From positions 1 to 63,484 of the forward strand of contig CAJNOQ010000206.1 of assembly GCA_905250885.1 (NCBI GenBank): a DNA stretch of 63,484 bases. Direction: 5' to 3'. Source of the stretch: Didymodactylos carnosus. Lineage: Eukaryota > Rotifera > Eurotatoria > Philodinida > Philodinidae. Positions 63,354 to 63,484 of this stretch are shown piece by piece; position 1 is the first letter of the stretch, and each line of letters begins with the position of its first letter. The translations under genes were made by a program, and so were the position numbers. The notes below the pieces were generated by a model. That model saw nothing but the letters and a program-made list of their open reading frames with translations, had not been told where the DNA came from and made no database searches.

Positions 63354-63484
63354 ACAGCAAGCGGTGAAAGAGTTGACAAGAGACAAACCTGCAACCACCG
63401 TCATCAAAAAACAAGACGACACCATCGCACAACCCGAAGAAGCGGCCGAAATTGTAGCAGAGCATTTCCACCAACTGCTCTATG
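63292..63484 (+). pseudogene. Non-LTR retrotransposon pol fragment, runs off the window
   Basis: An open frame running to the window edge reads SYFAQNSLLYKAIQQAVKEL, TRDKPATTVIKKQDDT and IAQPEEAAEIVAEHFHQLLY. The pattern of a short Asp-containing turn, then a helix ending E-I-x-x-x-F-x-x-L-Y, is typical of the linker between endonuclease and reverse transcriptase domains of LINE-like elements, just before the RT fingers. Base composition shifts sharply toward GC here (about 63360-63484) compared with the host genes, as expected for a mobile element with its own codon habits. The catalytic RT motifs would lie beyond 63484, so the call is provisional. Confidence 0.5.

Overview
The window looks like a piece of an AT-rich, intron-rich animal genome. 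Coding genes have many short exons, most introns are about 50-100 bp with GT..AG ends, and the proteins are clearly metazoan (Ena/VASP, an R7-type RGS protein, Rap1GAP, DPY30). Compact introns, Gln/Asn/Ser/Thr-rich linkers and many small fold-back elements suggest a rotifer, most likely bdelloid. That identification is an inference; nothing in the window proves the species. I see no bacterial-type operons, CRISPR arrays, tRNAs or rRNAs.

Layout. 1-2262: gene-free, with a long-inverted-repeat element (about 336-1137). 2263-9804 (-): 21-exon DNA topoisomerase II. 9805-12987: intergenic. 12988-27697 (+): Rap1GAP locus, with its catalytic exons packed into 24484-27697, a distant first exon at 12988, a second candidate first exon at 21109 and a Ser/Asn-rich cassette at 21766-23287. 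29217-29952 (-): DPY30. 32051-35289 (-): R7-family RGS protein (DEP-GGL-RGS); its intron 4 carries a fold-back repeat with a second element nested in it. 36887-38416 (-): Ena/VASP protein, 5' exon not found. 38417-46422: 8 kb gene desert with a 475-bp palindromic element and a decayed transposase-like zinc-finger ORF. 46423-49817 (+): poly(A) polymerase, with one GC-AG intron. 51472-52171 (+): broken gene remnant. 54501-58013 (+): PLAT-domain protein; one intron holds a hAT-type MITE with a perfect 8-bp target duplication. 60131-61697 (-): a gene remnant with an in-frame stop, whose exon is split by a 415-bp palindromic element with a near-perfect 8-bp duplication. 63057-63484: inverted-repeat and retrotransposon-like coding fragment running off the edge.

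The genes are ordinary unlinked eukaryotic loci and do not form a pathway. Three of them (Ena/VASP, RGS, Rap1GAP) belong to cytoskeletal and G-protein signalling, and three (TOP2, DPY30, PAP) to nuclear chromatin or RNA work, but I see no evidence that clustering is functional. The most interesting material is the mobile-element layer: at least eight fold-back or TIR elements, two of them with recognisable 8-bp duplications, nested and exonic insertions, and alternative promoters at the Rap1GAP locus. I did not find a convincing wholly new biological system. Exon coordinates were read by eye from splice signals and reading-frame continuity, without RNA evidence.
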